Below are positions 50,309-63,100 of a stretch of 64,000 nucleotides of DNA, in pieces. The number at the start of each line of letters is the position of its first letter. Position 1 is the stretch's first letter. The translations under genes and the position numbers were made by a program. Source of the DNA: Caenorhabditis elegans (taxonomy: Eukaryota; Nematoda; Chromadorea; Rhabditida; Rhabditidae); contig NC_003281.10 of NCBI RefSeq assembly GCF_000002985.6, positions 744,001-808,000 of the forward strand, in the 5' to 3' direction. The notes beneath the pieces were generated by a model. It was not told the DNA's origin, did no database searches, and saw nothing but the letters and a program-made list of their open reading frames with translations.

Positions 50309-50946
50309 ATGGGTTTCCAAAATTTGTGGTTCTCTCACCCACGCAAGTTCGGACCAGGATCCCGCTCCTGGTAAGTATTATTTTCATCAAAAATTTCGAA
50401 TGCAGATGTCCATTACGAAAAGGCTCTTTACCTTTTGACGTTTAGTTAAATTTGCGAAATAAAATTGATGTCTCGAAGACATGTGCTTCATATTTTGATG
50501 CTCATGTTCAAGATCAGCAAACAAACCTGAACTTGGTGTATTTCAAATACATTTATCTGAATTTTTCAGCCGCGTCTGCGCTGGACACCACGGACTTATC
50601 CGCAAGTACGGCCTCGATCTCTGCCGTAGATGCTTCCGCGAGCAAGCCAGAGACATCGGATTCAAGAAGGTAAATTTAACTAGATTATGCAAAAAAGGAA
50701 CCTTATCCAACTAAAATAATATTTAAAAGTTCAAGTAGGATGAGCAGATGTCCATTACGCGAATGCCTGTGCTTTTCGACGTTTAGTTTAGTCTGCAAGA
50801 TAGAATTGATGTCTCGAAGACAGGTACATCAGCTTTTAGAGTTCCTGTTCAAGATCAGCAAACAAACCTGAACTTACTGCAAATATACTTTAAAATAAAT
50901 AAGTATTTTATTATCTGTCAACTTATTTTTTTTTCAGCTTGATTGA
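50309..50946 (+). CDS. rps-29: 40S ribosomal protein S29
   Basis: Three exons (50309-50370, 50570-50669, 50938-50946) encode exactly 56 residues, the conserved length of eS/uS14-type RPS29. The start [19 protein letters not shown] and the zinc ribbon CRVCAGHHG...LCRRCF (two CxxC pairs) are diagnostic. It is a structural protein of the small ribosomal subunit in the cytoplasm. The third exon contributes only Leu-Asp and the stop codon. Each intron carries one copy of a related H/ACA-type snoRNA candidate, an arrangement common for ribosomal-protein host genes. AATAAA signals lie at 51014-51019 and 51058-51063. The TRAPPC11-like ATG follows 76 bases after the second, so the two probably share an operon. 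Confidence 0.97.
50402..50526 (+). ncRNA. Candidate H/ACA snoRNA, copy 1 (rps-29 intron 1)
   Basis: About 125 nt. The first hairpin closes with GCAGA/TTTGC and an upper stem CGAAAAGG/CCTTTT-GA-CG. A hinge AAATAA fits the H box ANANNA. The second hairpin closes with TGAT/ATCA and an inner stem ACATG/CATGT. The tail GCAAACAAAC places ACA three bases before the predicted end. Unpaired pocket sequences match those of copy 2, so both may guide pseudouridylation at the same site. The target was not determined. Confidence 0.75.
50744..50867 (+). ncRNA. Candidate H/ACA snoRNA, copy 2 (rps-29 intron 2)
   Basis: About 124 nt, paralogous to the copy in intron 1. The first hairpin closes with GCAGA/TCTGC and an upper stem CGCGAA/TTCG-A-CG. 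Compared with copy 1 the stems differ at both paired positions, while the pocket TGTCCATTA is identical. The H box is AGATAGA, and the second hairpin again closes TGAT/ATCA with ACA in the tail GCAAACAAAC. The pattern supports a structured RNA kept by selection. Confidence 0.75.
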
Positions 50947-51138
50947 GCAACCAGCGTCCACGTCTGCAACCGCCTCGTCAAATCTTGTTATTGTTAACTT
51001 CATGTCTTCAATCAATAAATTGTTGGCATAATGTCTATGTTATAATTTTATGTGAATAATAAAACAAACGGTTCAAATCTGGAGGAGGACTACTTTTTTA
51101 TTGGGGAAGGGATAGTAGAAACCGTTCAATTGTAGCAG

Positions 51139-54100
51139 ATGGATCCAGTAGAAGCAGGTGATTGGATAGCCGGTCGGCCACTTCAACTTGTCTTCCTGTC
51201 GGGATTAAATCCAGTGAATAAGCCAGCTCACAACAGTATCGTCAATGTCTTCCGGTACATTGAAACATGAAGAACTTCCTCAAACGCCAAAAATAATTTA
51301 GAAACCGCACAGCCGACAAACCACCACTTCATATTCGCGTAGTTTCCGGAGAATTGGATATTCCACCGAAACGGGAGACTGGGTCAGGAAAAGGTGCCAG
51401 AAACTGACAAAATATCGATTAAAAACGTCGATTTTCCAGGAATTCTCCGCCGTGAGTGGCCTCAAAAGTATCTGGATAAGGTACCGGCACTGATTGTCGT
51501 GTTCATTGATTTAGAATGGGATCATCCATCTTGGGAAGAGAAGAAGACTGAAGCAGAGAGCAAAGTTGCAAGTATAAGAGGATCGCTGCGTCATGGGACG
51601 AAAATTGCGCTCGTTTTGATTCAGCAAAAGTGAGGAAATGCTGAAAAAAAACGGTCATTTCCATGAAATTTCCGTAAAAAGTGACTAAATATGCCGATTT
51701 CCGTGTTATTTTTTCATGAAAAATGGTGATTTGATTGTAATTTTCCATTAAAAACTACAGAAACTGGCAATTTTCGTAGAATTTTGTGGAAAAATGACCG
51801 AAAAGGGTGATTTTCGTGTAATTTTCCTGTAAATACGCCCGAAAAAGCTGAGCATGACTATTTCCATGCGATTTTTCATAAAAATGACTAAAAGTTTTGA
51901 TTTTATTGTAGTTTTCAATTAAAATGACAGGAAATTGCAATTTTCATAGAATTTCGTTGAAAAATGACAAAAATTTCCATTTTTCATGCGAATTTTTCAT
52001 GAAAACTGACTAAAGTTGCTTTTTTCTGTGAATTTTTCTGTAAAAACGCCCGAAAAAGCTTTTTTAATGAAAAATTTCTAAAAAGTGTGATTTGTTTATA
52101 ATTTTGTTAGAAAAACCACAAAAAAAAATCGAAATTTTCAAAAAAACTTTTTTTTTTGAAAAAAGCTTGAGAGCTAGAAATCAAAAAGAAATTATAGAAA
52201 AGCTGCGAAGAAACTCTTTTTAAAAAATTAAATTGTTCACAAAAAAAATCACAGAAAGCTGTGAGAAATCCCTTAATTTCAACAATTTTCCAGATCAACA
52301 AGCATCAGTGACAATCTGGCAGCAGACAGAGCTCACGAACTTTGCCAAGCATGTTCCCTCTCGTCAAAACAACTTTTCATACTTCCCGCGGACAATTTAT
52401 TGGCTCCGAATACCACAAATCTGCAGAATTTCGCGTTAAAACTCGAGCTAGCATTCCATGAACTGTGCCAAGCATTCTATCAACAAAGATTGAAAACTAT
52501 TCGATCTAGAAATATTCCGAATAACTCGCCGGCGTTAGTCGTACGACAACAATTCAAATTGGCGTTTCTGTCAGAACTCAGACAGGATACTCATACAGCA
52601 TTGAGAAATTATCGATTGGCTTATGATCAATGTCGGGATACAGTTGAACAATGGGATGGAGTCGATGTTTTTGAGTGGAGAAGTGTTGTTGGATTGCTTA
52701 ATTATAAGGTACAGCAGGGATTGCTGAAAACCAAGAATTCCGTTATTAGTACTAGGGGTGTCCGATTGCCGGAAATTTTGAAAACCGGCAATGGCCGAAA
52801 TTGCCGATTGACGCAAATATAAATTTGATACTTTTTGTAGTTTTAGGAGCTTAAACATGCATTTTACTGAACAATGTTCTCTTTTTAAGCTCAAAATGGC
52901 TTAATCCTTTAAGGGTTGCAAAAGGTGAAATTTTTTCAAATTCCGATTTATATTTATTTTCGAAAATTGCCGCGCACCCCTGAGCTGAATTCAGTGTATT
53001 TTTTCGAAACTTTGAACCCATTTTGGGTTTATTCGTTCAAAATCGTCCGAACCGTTAATTCTCGTTCAAAAAATCACATCAACAACAAAATATATGCTTT
53101 AAATAAAACATAACATAATTATTATTATTTTAATTGCAATTAAATTTTCAGATGTGCGAATTATGTTTCCTCCACAGTACGGCACTCGAAGCAATCAATC
53201 AAATGCGACGTCACACGACAGTATTCTTCTCTTCATCACCGGGAATCTATCCAACACCACATCTTGCTTCAATTGAACTTTTGCTCTGGAAATCCAAGCA
53301 ATGTTATCAATTTGCACATTTATTCGAGAGATCAGTTGCCGGCGGACTATCGGCACTTGCCACTTTGAATCCTGGAACACATTTGGATCAAGCTGCTAGT
53401 ATTTATTCCGCTGCGAATACTGAAATTGCTGCGTTGAAGAGAAGTGAGGTTTAGCACGAATTGTTGATACTTCTGAAAAGATGTACCAAATTTTAGTTCT
53501 AATTTGAAATTTTTATAATGGTGAAGCCTTTAAAAATATAAAATTTTGAAAAATGTGTTTTTATTCTACTAAACGGAAATTTACAAAATCAGACAATCAA
53601 TTACCGTTCGCCACATTTTTTTGTCAACAAATTCCGCAAATTGTCAATTTGCCGATTTGCCGGATATCAGATTTGCCGGAAATGTTTAGAGGGATTTTTT
53701 AAAAAGACGGAAACACTTAAAACTGTGCCTTTTTGAAATTGTTTTCCCGTTTATTTTCTAATTTCCAGATGCTCCACAAAATGTGCCATACCCATCCCCA
53801 GATCCATTGGCAAACTCTTCCAGTACTGTATTTTTCGGCCAACGTCCATGGAGAATAAATCATGAAGGATTGGCAACTGCAGAAGTTGAAGCTGCTGCAG
53901 TTACAGCAATTATTCAAAGGCTTGTAGTCAATCATGAAGGTGTAATTTCATTGTTATCAGCTGCATTGGCTCAATATCAGAAATATGGATGTTTGAGAAT
54001 GAAGAAGAAGGTTATGATGGAGGTAATTACAGTTTGAATCATTTTCCGGCAAATCGGCAAACCGGCAATCTGGTTTTGCACATTCTTTTGGAAGTTTTAA

Positions 54101-57100
54101 TTTCAATTTTTGAGCGGCAAAATTGCACGCATCCTGGCAATTTGCCGAAAATGAAAAATTCCGGCAAACCGACAAGTTGCCTGAATTAAAAAGTTCCGGC
54201 AAATCGACAAACCGGTAATTCCCACCTACACCTGTTTTGATACGGCAAATTGTTGTCAAAGGCAAAAATATGTACTGTAATTCTATTAGGACTGTAATTT
54301 TATTGTTCTGATATTTCCAAATTCTATGAAATTCCAGATGGCTAACACATGCTACGCAAACAACGAAATCCAGCGGGCTCTGCGGTTCTGGGGACTCGTA
54401 GTAAAAGATAATGCTCTACCGTACTCTATTCGTAAGGATATGATGCATCGTGCCACGTGGGCCGCCTACGCAATCACCAGTATTCAAGACTACGCAGTAT
54501 GCTGTATGCAGTTAATGTGTCCCGCATATTCAGAAGTTCTTCCCTCGGATTGTGTTAAAGGCCTTTTAGATGTTCTCGACGGAAAACCACCTGGATCACC
54601 GTTTCCAAACGATGATATCTCACAAGAGCAGGTAAATCCCCACCCGGAAACCGGATATTAAAACACAATAAATGCGCATTCTTTTGTGTTTGTTATCCAA
54701 AAATAATTTTCAATATCCGGCGCTGTACTGGCTATCCGGCTATTAAGCACAATGCACATATATGTGCATAAACAACCTTGTCCACTCCTGCAAGAGAACA
54801 AAAGTTCGGAACACTAGAGATCAGACTACAAGTATACTGAATTTAATAAGAAACTAGAATTTTCTCCCAACAAAGGACCATAAGTGCCAAAATTAGGTTC
54901 TTAAAAGGGAGAGTAGAGTTTCTGGGTATTTTGCTTAAATAGACTAAAACTGGAACAAAACCACTAAAATTCATAATGAGACTTGACGAAAAAAATTTCA
55001 AAAATTTTTTATGGCGGGTAAAAATTTCGAAAAAAGGCAAATTTTTTGCTTAATCTGAAATTTCGCCCACTTTTCTTTATGGTAGCCATTGGAATTTATC
55101 TTTTCTGAAATTATCACCCTTTAATCCATATTGTAGTAATTTATCTGTTGTAAATTCCTTGATTGAGACACACTTTGAGTTGATAAGAATCCAATTTTTT
55201 TGATAATTTTTGGATCAAAGCAATTAAAGTAAGTGTCTCAATCAAGGGATTTACAGGAGATAAAATGTCAAAGTATGGATTAAAAAGTGATAATTTCAGA
55301 AAAGTTTAATTCCAATGGCTGCGACAAAGAAAAGTTAGCGACATTTCAGATTAAGCAAAATGCAAAACGTGGCTCTTTTTTTTCGAAATTTTTGCGCGCC
55401 ATAAAAGTTTTTGGGCATTTTTTGTGAAATCTAATTAGGAAATTCGGTCGCTTTGTTCCAGTTTTAGTCTATTTGAGCAAAATACTTACAAACTCTACTC
55501 CCCCTTTAAAAATACTGTTTATAATTTCTAGTATACTGTATGCTTTAAAAATTGTCAAATGTATCTAGTAATTATTAAATCTCCAGCTCCACACATACCA
55601 ACTCCAATGGCAGCATGTGCTTCAAGAACACCCGGCATTTGTAGTTCAAGCCTCCAAAATCGCAGAACTATTCCTGGAAACGCGCGTCTCGTTTCTCGAT
55701 CAACAAACCGTCGAGCAGGATTCAAAAGTGGCGGTTAGAGTCGAAATTGTGTCGAAGATCGAACAAGTCATACGGTATTTTTCATTGGAGCGCGCTTTTT
55801 GACACATTTTTTCATATGCTACTGTTAATAAAAATTCAACGAATATTTAAATTTCAATTATTGTGAAATTTTAAAAAAATTGAAATCTTCCAAAAAAAAA
55901 AGATAATGCTCAATTTATTATTTAGTGTTGAATTTTTTTAAATGAATATCGGTAATTCTAACTCATCAATTTGTATTTTGTCAAAATGGATGATTATAGA
56001 TTTCGATAATAATTTTCGCTGAAAAATCGAAAAAAAAAAACATCGATTTTGTATTTCTTTTTTCCAGAAGGACACTAGTTTTTAATTGTTAAAATCGATT
56101 TTTTTTCTGCCAAAAAGTCGATGATTTCTAAATTTCGATAATACATTTTTTTTGTGGAAAAAAAATCTATAATTTTTTCAAAACGTCGATAATTTCGTAT
56201 TAAAAAATCTAAAGTTTTTGATTTTTTTATTGCCAAATCTCGTGCCATTTTTCGATTTTTCAATGGTTTTCGGGGAAAAATCGAAAAAAATGTTCCGAAA
56301 ATTAACTATAGAATGTGATCTTTTATCTAATTTTGTTTATATTGATGAAAAAAAAAAAAAATTTTCTAAAAAGAAAAACAATGGCCAAAATGTTGAGCTA
56401 ATTTTAAAAAATCGGAAAACCGACACCTTTGATCTTGACACTTCGCTTTTTTTTGTTGAAAAGTCGATATTTTACTTTTTTTTTTTGACAAACCGATATA
56501 TTATTTTCTTCAAATCCATAGTTATTGAAATCAGCCAAAAAAAGTGATTATTTTTAAATTCCATAACTTTTACAATTGGTTAAAAGTCGTTATCAAAAAT
56601 CTATTCTCGTTATTCCAACAATAAAATTTCCAGATTAAATGATGTATCAGTTCATCTGAAAGCCAAAAAATTCCCACCAGACGCAAATCAGACTGCAAAC
56701 GACGCGGATTGTCTGATCTACGATCCGATTCATTTGGGAAGTGTTGAAGTCAGCAAATCGAAACCCTTGCAACGTGTCGTCTTGTTGGATTTGAAGAACG
56801 CGAAACAAAATTGGATTGTTACAGTCACTAAAGTGACGTTGGATTTGGGAAACGCTATCAGAGGAAACATTGAATTTGATGAGAATGCACTGAATAGAAA
56901 TTGCCACGTGGAGAATATTATCGGATTGGAGTTCTTGAAGTAATTGAATTTTCTTTAAAAATAAGGATATTACCGGAAAAAAAACCTATTTTTATTTTCC
57001 AGTAATTTTTTATTGGATTAAAAAATTTTAAATCTAGCATTTTCATTTCTATTTGGATAGTTTTTCGACAAGAAAATTAAATTAGGGTCAATAATTTAAA

Positions 57101-60100
57101 AAGTTTGAAAATTCGTTTTTTTTTTAATTTTCCAAAAAAAATTGAAAAAACAAAAATAAAATTTCCAGGAAAAAGCCCGAGTTGAAAAACTAACTTTCTT
57201 TTATTTTTTTTTGTTTAATATTTCTAATTTTTCGACTTTCGTGAAAGAAAACTGAAAATCCAAAAATTGTAATTTTACAAAATCGTTTTGCTCGAAAAAA
57301 CAAACAGCAGAAAAATCACTGAAATTTGTAGAAATATCAAATTTAAAAATCTAATTTTTATTCCAGAATTGGGGTCGCAAAAACAAGTGTGAAACTGGAG
57401 AGTGTGGAGAAAGTTGACTGTCTGATTGGTGAAGTGACAAGCACCGAGCTAACAATTCGAAACACTTGCAAATCGTCGCCAATTCACGGTCTTCAGTTGG
57501 ATTTCAAGAGGAAAGAGCAAAAGCATGCGGAAGCCGCCGCTGTGTTGTTCGTCGAGCAAGATGGTACCGAACTCAAGTCAGAATTCTCGAAAAGCGTTTG
57601 TGAGCAGTTGGGTGCTGGTGAGATGGTGAGATTTGTGGCTAATTTCAAATTTTATTTAAAAAATCTGTGAACGTGTGAAGCAGAAATACTGTATACAATG
57701 AGGGTTTCAATATCGGCAAATTGTCGGTTTGCCGATTTGCCGGAAATTTTCAGTTCCGACAAATTGCCGGTTTGCCGAAAATGTTTAGAACGAGAGATGT
57801 AGGAACATTTATAGGATATGAACAATTTTGCCGATTGAAATCGAAATTGTAAAATTTCGAAACAAAAAATTTTTCGCCAATTGCCGTTTTTCCGACAAAT
57901 CGGCAATTTGGCGGTTTGCCGATTTGCCGGAAATTTATCTAATAAAGCAATATTAAATTCTACTACACCACCTTTAATTGAGTTCGGTGAAAAATTCCAT
58001 TTCAATTTAACTAATAATCCCTGACATATGCTTTTCCACTGCTTCCTGCTCGAAATCATATCCGCCACATCAGAATGGTCCCCTTGGGATACCTACGTGT
58101 GTTGTTATTGACGCCTTTGATTCCAGGTAATCAGTTGACATTAGACTCTCTCTCACTCTCAATCGCTTCTTCCTCAAAATACGTGCTTCTGGCGTAAATA
58201 AGTAATATATGGTGTCAGTGTGCGTCAGGTGAACAGTCTCTGGAGACAAAACTGCTCTAACGAGTGATATAGTCAGCGGTTACGTCGGTGTTTTGTTGAA
58301 GTCGCATGTGATTTGTTAGCTAGAAAAGTGGATAGAAATAGAAATTTGAAAAATAATGTAGGTGATGGTGAAATGCTTATGAATCACTGACATTTTGAGA
58401 TGTAATAATGCGTGATCTAATGTGTGACTTACTACGATTCTGATACGAAAATAGTTGAGTTAATAGTTCAACATGATATAAATGATTAATGGTCGGAATT
58501 TTGAAAGATTGAAAAATGCGGCTTCGGAAAATGCTTACAACACCGAAATATTTTTTTAAGAAAATGCCGAAAAAATGGAATATAATTAAACAATACATGC
58601 AAAATTGAAAATTTTCATATCTGAACACCATTAAGGTATTCGGCAGTTGAAAATTTTTGTCAATCGGATATTAATGTTCAAAAACTTTTTGAAATATTAA
58701 TTATCATATTCGGCCGATTTGGCACCATAGGAGTAGTTTCTAACCCTTTCCCCACTGGAACTGATCCACCTTTAAAATTAACAAATTTCACACAGTTAGT
58801 CATTTTTTGATTAAAAAAGTCTGAACTTTTAAGATTTATTTCAACTTTAATCTTGACAGGGAAAAGTCATATGGATCTAATTTTGTTTGAAAAATTGCAA
58901 TAAATTTATGGAAAACTAGTACAAAACTCTTGCAAATTTCACTTTCCATTCTAGGCCAAAATTCCTGTGATGTTCTCCGCACAACTTGTTGGCGACTACG
59001 TGCTCCAATTGGAACTATCCTACAAAATTTCGGAAGACGGGATCCTTGTGACAAAATCAACCATGCTCGAAGTCGGCGTTACCGCAAAAGAGCCGTTCAC
59101 CGTAACCAGCACCGTCATGAATATGAATGGAATTCCAATGACATCGATTTTGAACAACTGTGATCATATCCTGAATGCAAGCATACAGTCAGCTGCTTCT
59201 ATTGTTATCAGCTCAGTGGAGTTTTTGATGGCCGACGTTGTAACTCTCTGTGATACAATTAACGGTGGATCTGGCAAGAATTTGAACGGTACGAGAGTAG
59301 TTTAAACAAGCATGAATATAATAATTTCCAGATAAGGTGCATTCGGAGGAAGTGATCTGCTACTCGGCGGTAATCCGTGTTCTCGTGAAGGAAGATGAAT
59401 CTGAAACACCTCTTGGAAGGATGTCTGTGGAGTGGAGAAGGTGAGAGTTCAGTCAACCCCCGGGATTTCTAATTATTATTAACAATTGTTGACACCTGTT
59501 TGGTATGATCTTCTGACAGCAATTTTTGGATTAAATGGTCAGAAGTGAAACTGCTTGATTTAAAATAATCAAAAAATAACGTAGTTTTCCAAGAAAAGGA
59601 TCCAAGATTTTGCGAGCCCATAGTATTCTGAACTTTTCTGACGGCTTACAACATTCAACTGGTAATTTTCGGATTAGATAGTCAGAAGTTAGCGGCGTGT
59701 TGACCAGAAGTTGTGTTTGTAGTTGAAGGTGCGCGACGGAATGTAATTGGTTTTTATTTTCAAAACTATGGAATACAATTCCGGGAGTGTCCGTGCCTGG
59801 CACTGCTTGCATGGAAGTTTAATATTTGGAAAATAGGTAACTCTTCATCTCTCGAAGCAGAAAGTGTAAAAATGAGTTGTAATGGAATTTTTTATGGCCT
59901 ATTTTGAGTTTGGCGCTACATTATGTTTTCAAACTAATTTTTCTTAAAATTCAAGTCGGAAACAGGTCATTTAATTTGGCTGCTACCCCACTTGAAAACA
60001 CTTATTATGTTTTGATACAAATCATATTACCAATACTTATGCACCAAAAAAAGTGTTTTTCTTTTTGAAAACCACCATTGGCATAAAAGTGCTATTTTTT

Positions 60101-63100
60101 ACAAGTAGGTCGTATACAAATATAACATATTTTGGTGGCCTGCCCACTTTTTCGGAACATAACTCCAAACGTTCGCGATACGACAAAGTTATTCAATCAG
60201 CTCCTAAAAACTGGGTCACAAACACAGGAAATTATTTTTTCTATAACAAAATACTGCTACAAACACACAAGGCAACTGATGTCATATATTACTCATGTTG
60301 GTCACAGCTATCTAAAATAGAAATTGAAACACAGCGTATAGCTTTAGCTGATACAATGATTTGGAGCCGAGTTGATCAAAATGATGTTATTCTAGTTGAA
60401 ACAATGATGTGAGCCGAAGTACTGATGCCACAAATAGATAATAGAGATAGAATGCTTTTTAAAGGTGGAGTGCCGAAATCTGAGACTTTGCTTTTTTAGA
60501 CCAAAAATGACTCAAAACTACCGAATGTAGTAATGAGACGTTATGAAAATTTCTCAAAAAAAGTTATGGCGGTTCAAAGTTTTTGGAAAAAGGCCCATTT
60601 TTCCACACGCTGCGACACCGAGAAGTTGGCAAAATTTTGATTTGAGCTGAAAATGGGTCTTTTTCCAAAAACTTTGAACCGCCATAACTTTTTTTTGAGG
60701 AATTTTCAAAACGTCTATTTACGAAATTCGGTAGTTTTATTGCCATTTTGGGTCTAAAACACAAAGTCTCAGATTTCGGTGCTCCACTTTTAAAGATGGG
60801 TTTTCCATTAAAAATACGAAACAAAAAGTCAGTGCAAGACTATTATAGACGAAATGCGGTATTAACAAAGTCCACAAGGAATACACAGCTCCCAGACATG
60901 TCATCTCAATTTTTTTTGGTGACAGTTATTTTGGAAGACGTTCAATGAAATTTATCATCTCTGATTTCGGATTTGCACACTTTATGTACTGAGAACTTCC
61001 GAATTTGAAATCAAACCCGTCTAGACACCATTTTGTCTACCACCGCCGATCGTTTGAGTATTTAAGCAGGCTAACGAGCTCTCTTCAACGCTCAGTGAAA
61101 ATATTTCTACATGGAAATTGATACATTTTTCCTGCCAAAATTTATGAAATTTTCTACGCTTTATTCTACATTTAGTTCAGTAATGCTATAATATGCAAAA
61201 ATAATGTTGTGGCCTATACACTTGCATTTTTGTATTATTCGACTTCAGAATAGTTCAAACTATAGTTTAATACGACTTCAGTTGCAGTTCTGTAAACTCA
61301 AACTGTAACACATCGCGCATTTCCGAGCTGACTCATCAACTTCTAAATTCGGATTTCTTTTCTTTCCAGAGAATCAATCACATGAGTTATTGTTTTTCAA
61401 AATAACTTTGTTATTTGTTAACAAGTTATTACCTCGAGTTTTGTAGTAGTCCCACTACTTCTGCGATGGATTTCGTGTGCAAACCGGCAGGAAATGATTA
61501 ATCAGGTGTGATCGAAAACACGGATTACTGTAGCCGATGATTCTGGGAAGAGACATCGAAGATCGCGCAGAGAAATAGGACACAAAAGTTTTTCATGTTT
61601 CTGATCTACAAATATGGCAAATGAGAATATTATAGTCGTAGAATATAATTACAAAAAAGTTTGGGATTTCTAATAGGAGTCGTGCTGAACGATAAATATC
61701 CCCAGTACAACCACGCGTTTCTAGAGTATTTACGAAACTCCAGATTGAGAACAATCTTACAAGAAATGATATACAATAGAAACCACGTTGATGGGCAGGT
61801 TCAGAGCAGGTTCAGCCATGTTATCAGGTCCCTCGTCTAAAAATACTTTCCATACATTTTCAGCACATACCTCCGCAAGCAAACTGTTAAAAAATGATAC
61901 AGAAATATTTAAAATTCTGTGCGAAACAATAGCTTGGAATGTAGTTTATATGCGGCTGGAGGGCTGAAACTTCACGCATATTTGAAATTTCTGCGTAAAT
62001 TTGGTCAATCAGTTCAAAAAAAAAACTGCATATATTAGCTGAACTTCTCTGGAGCTTCTGAAATTTTTATTTTCGAAACCATCACCAGTGACTCTAATTC
62101 TTTCAGAGCTGTTCCGAATTCGTGTCCAGTGCGATCAGTGGCTCCATTGTGCAGAATTCCTGTTCTCGCATGCCCAATTTCGATTTCTTCCCACATCAAG
62201 ACAAATCCAGCAATAGTCCGACAGCCGATTGAAATCTGTTTCGAACTCAAAAGCCATTCCAAAGAGGTAATATCATTGACCCCCCCCCCCCCCCCCCCCC
62301 ATTATAAACAGACATTTTTCAATAAGACTATAATATTCTGAGTATGTCCGGTTGCACATACTCCCCCTTACTATATAGCAATTATTTCACTAGTTGTTTT
62401 CGATTATCAGTGTTTCCTACGTAGGCGAAGCTAATGTACAAATTGATTACGTAGCGATCTCCAGGGAGAAATTATGCAATCATCAGGTTCATTGAGTACG
62501 ATATTATTGCAGGCCGTCGAAATCTCTACCAATTTCGACCTCAACGACGTGTTCATGTTCAGCGGAGAGAGAAAGGTATGAAAATATTCCCACAGAACAT
62601 TAAAAACATTAAAATTGGATTCTTGGGAACTTGAAACTCTTTGAAAAAGTCTTCGAAATAGTATTGAAATGTCTTGAGATTAATAATTATCTCACTTGTT
62701 TTTCTTTTTCGGGTGTTTGAACTTTGGGGTTCGCATGACAATTATTTTTATAATTCGAAGTATGTTTTTGGGAATTGAAAAAAAAAACGCTTACAAGATA
62801 TCTGGTAGATCAATCTGATCACTTGAACTAAAGTTAACAAAAAAATCAGCTTCACTGATAGTTAATATCTAGATGAATCCGTTTAAAGTCAATGTTAACG
62901 AAATGAAGCCTCTTAACCTGATTTTCTGAGTAGGTCTCGACACGATCTCCGGCATTTTGGATTCTATAAGAATTAAAGTTTCGGAAATTTCACATTCTAA
63001 AGTTTACAAATGCAGACAGAATTCATCACGAACATTATTTAATAATTTGTTTCAGGGGGTATTTTTTAAATTTGCCGTGCTCGGGAAATTTGCCGCACAC

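Noticed and set aside
61674..61710. Possible TRAPPC11 exon starting at the TTCTAATAG acceptor near 61674
   Set aside because: Reading on from the phase-2 exon gives a stop after a few codons (..CGA TAA); the exon at 62107 joins cleanly instead.
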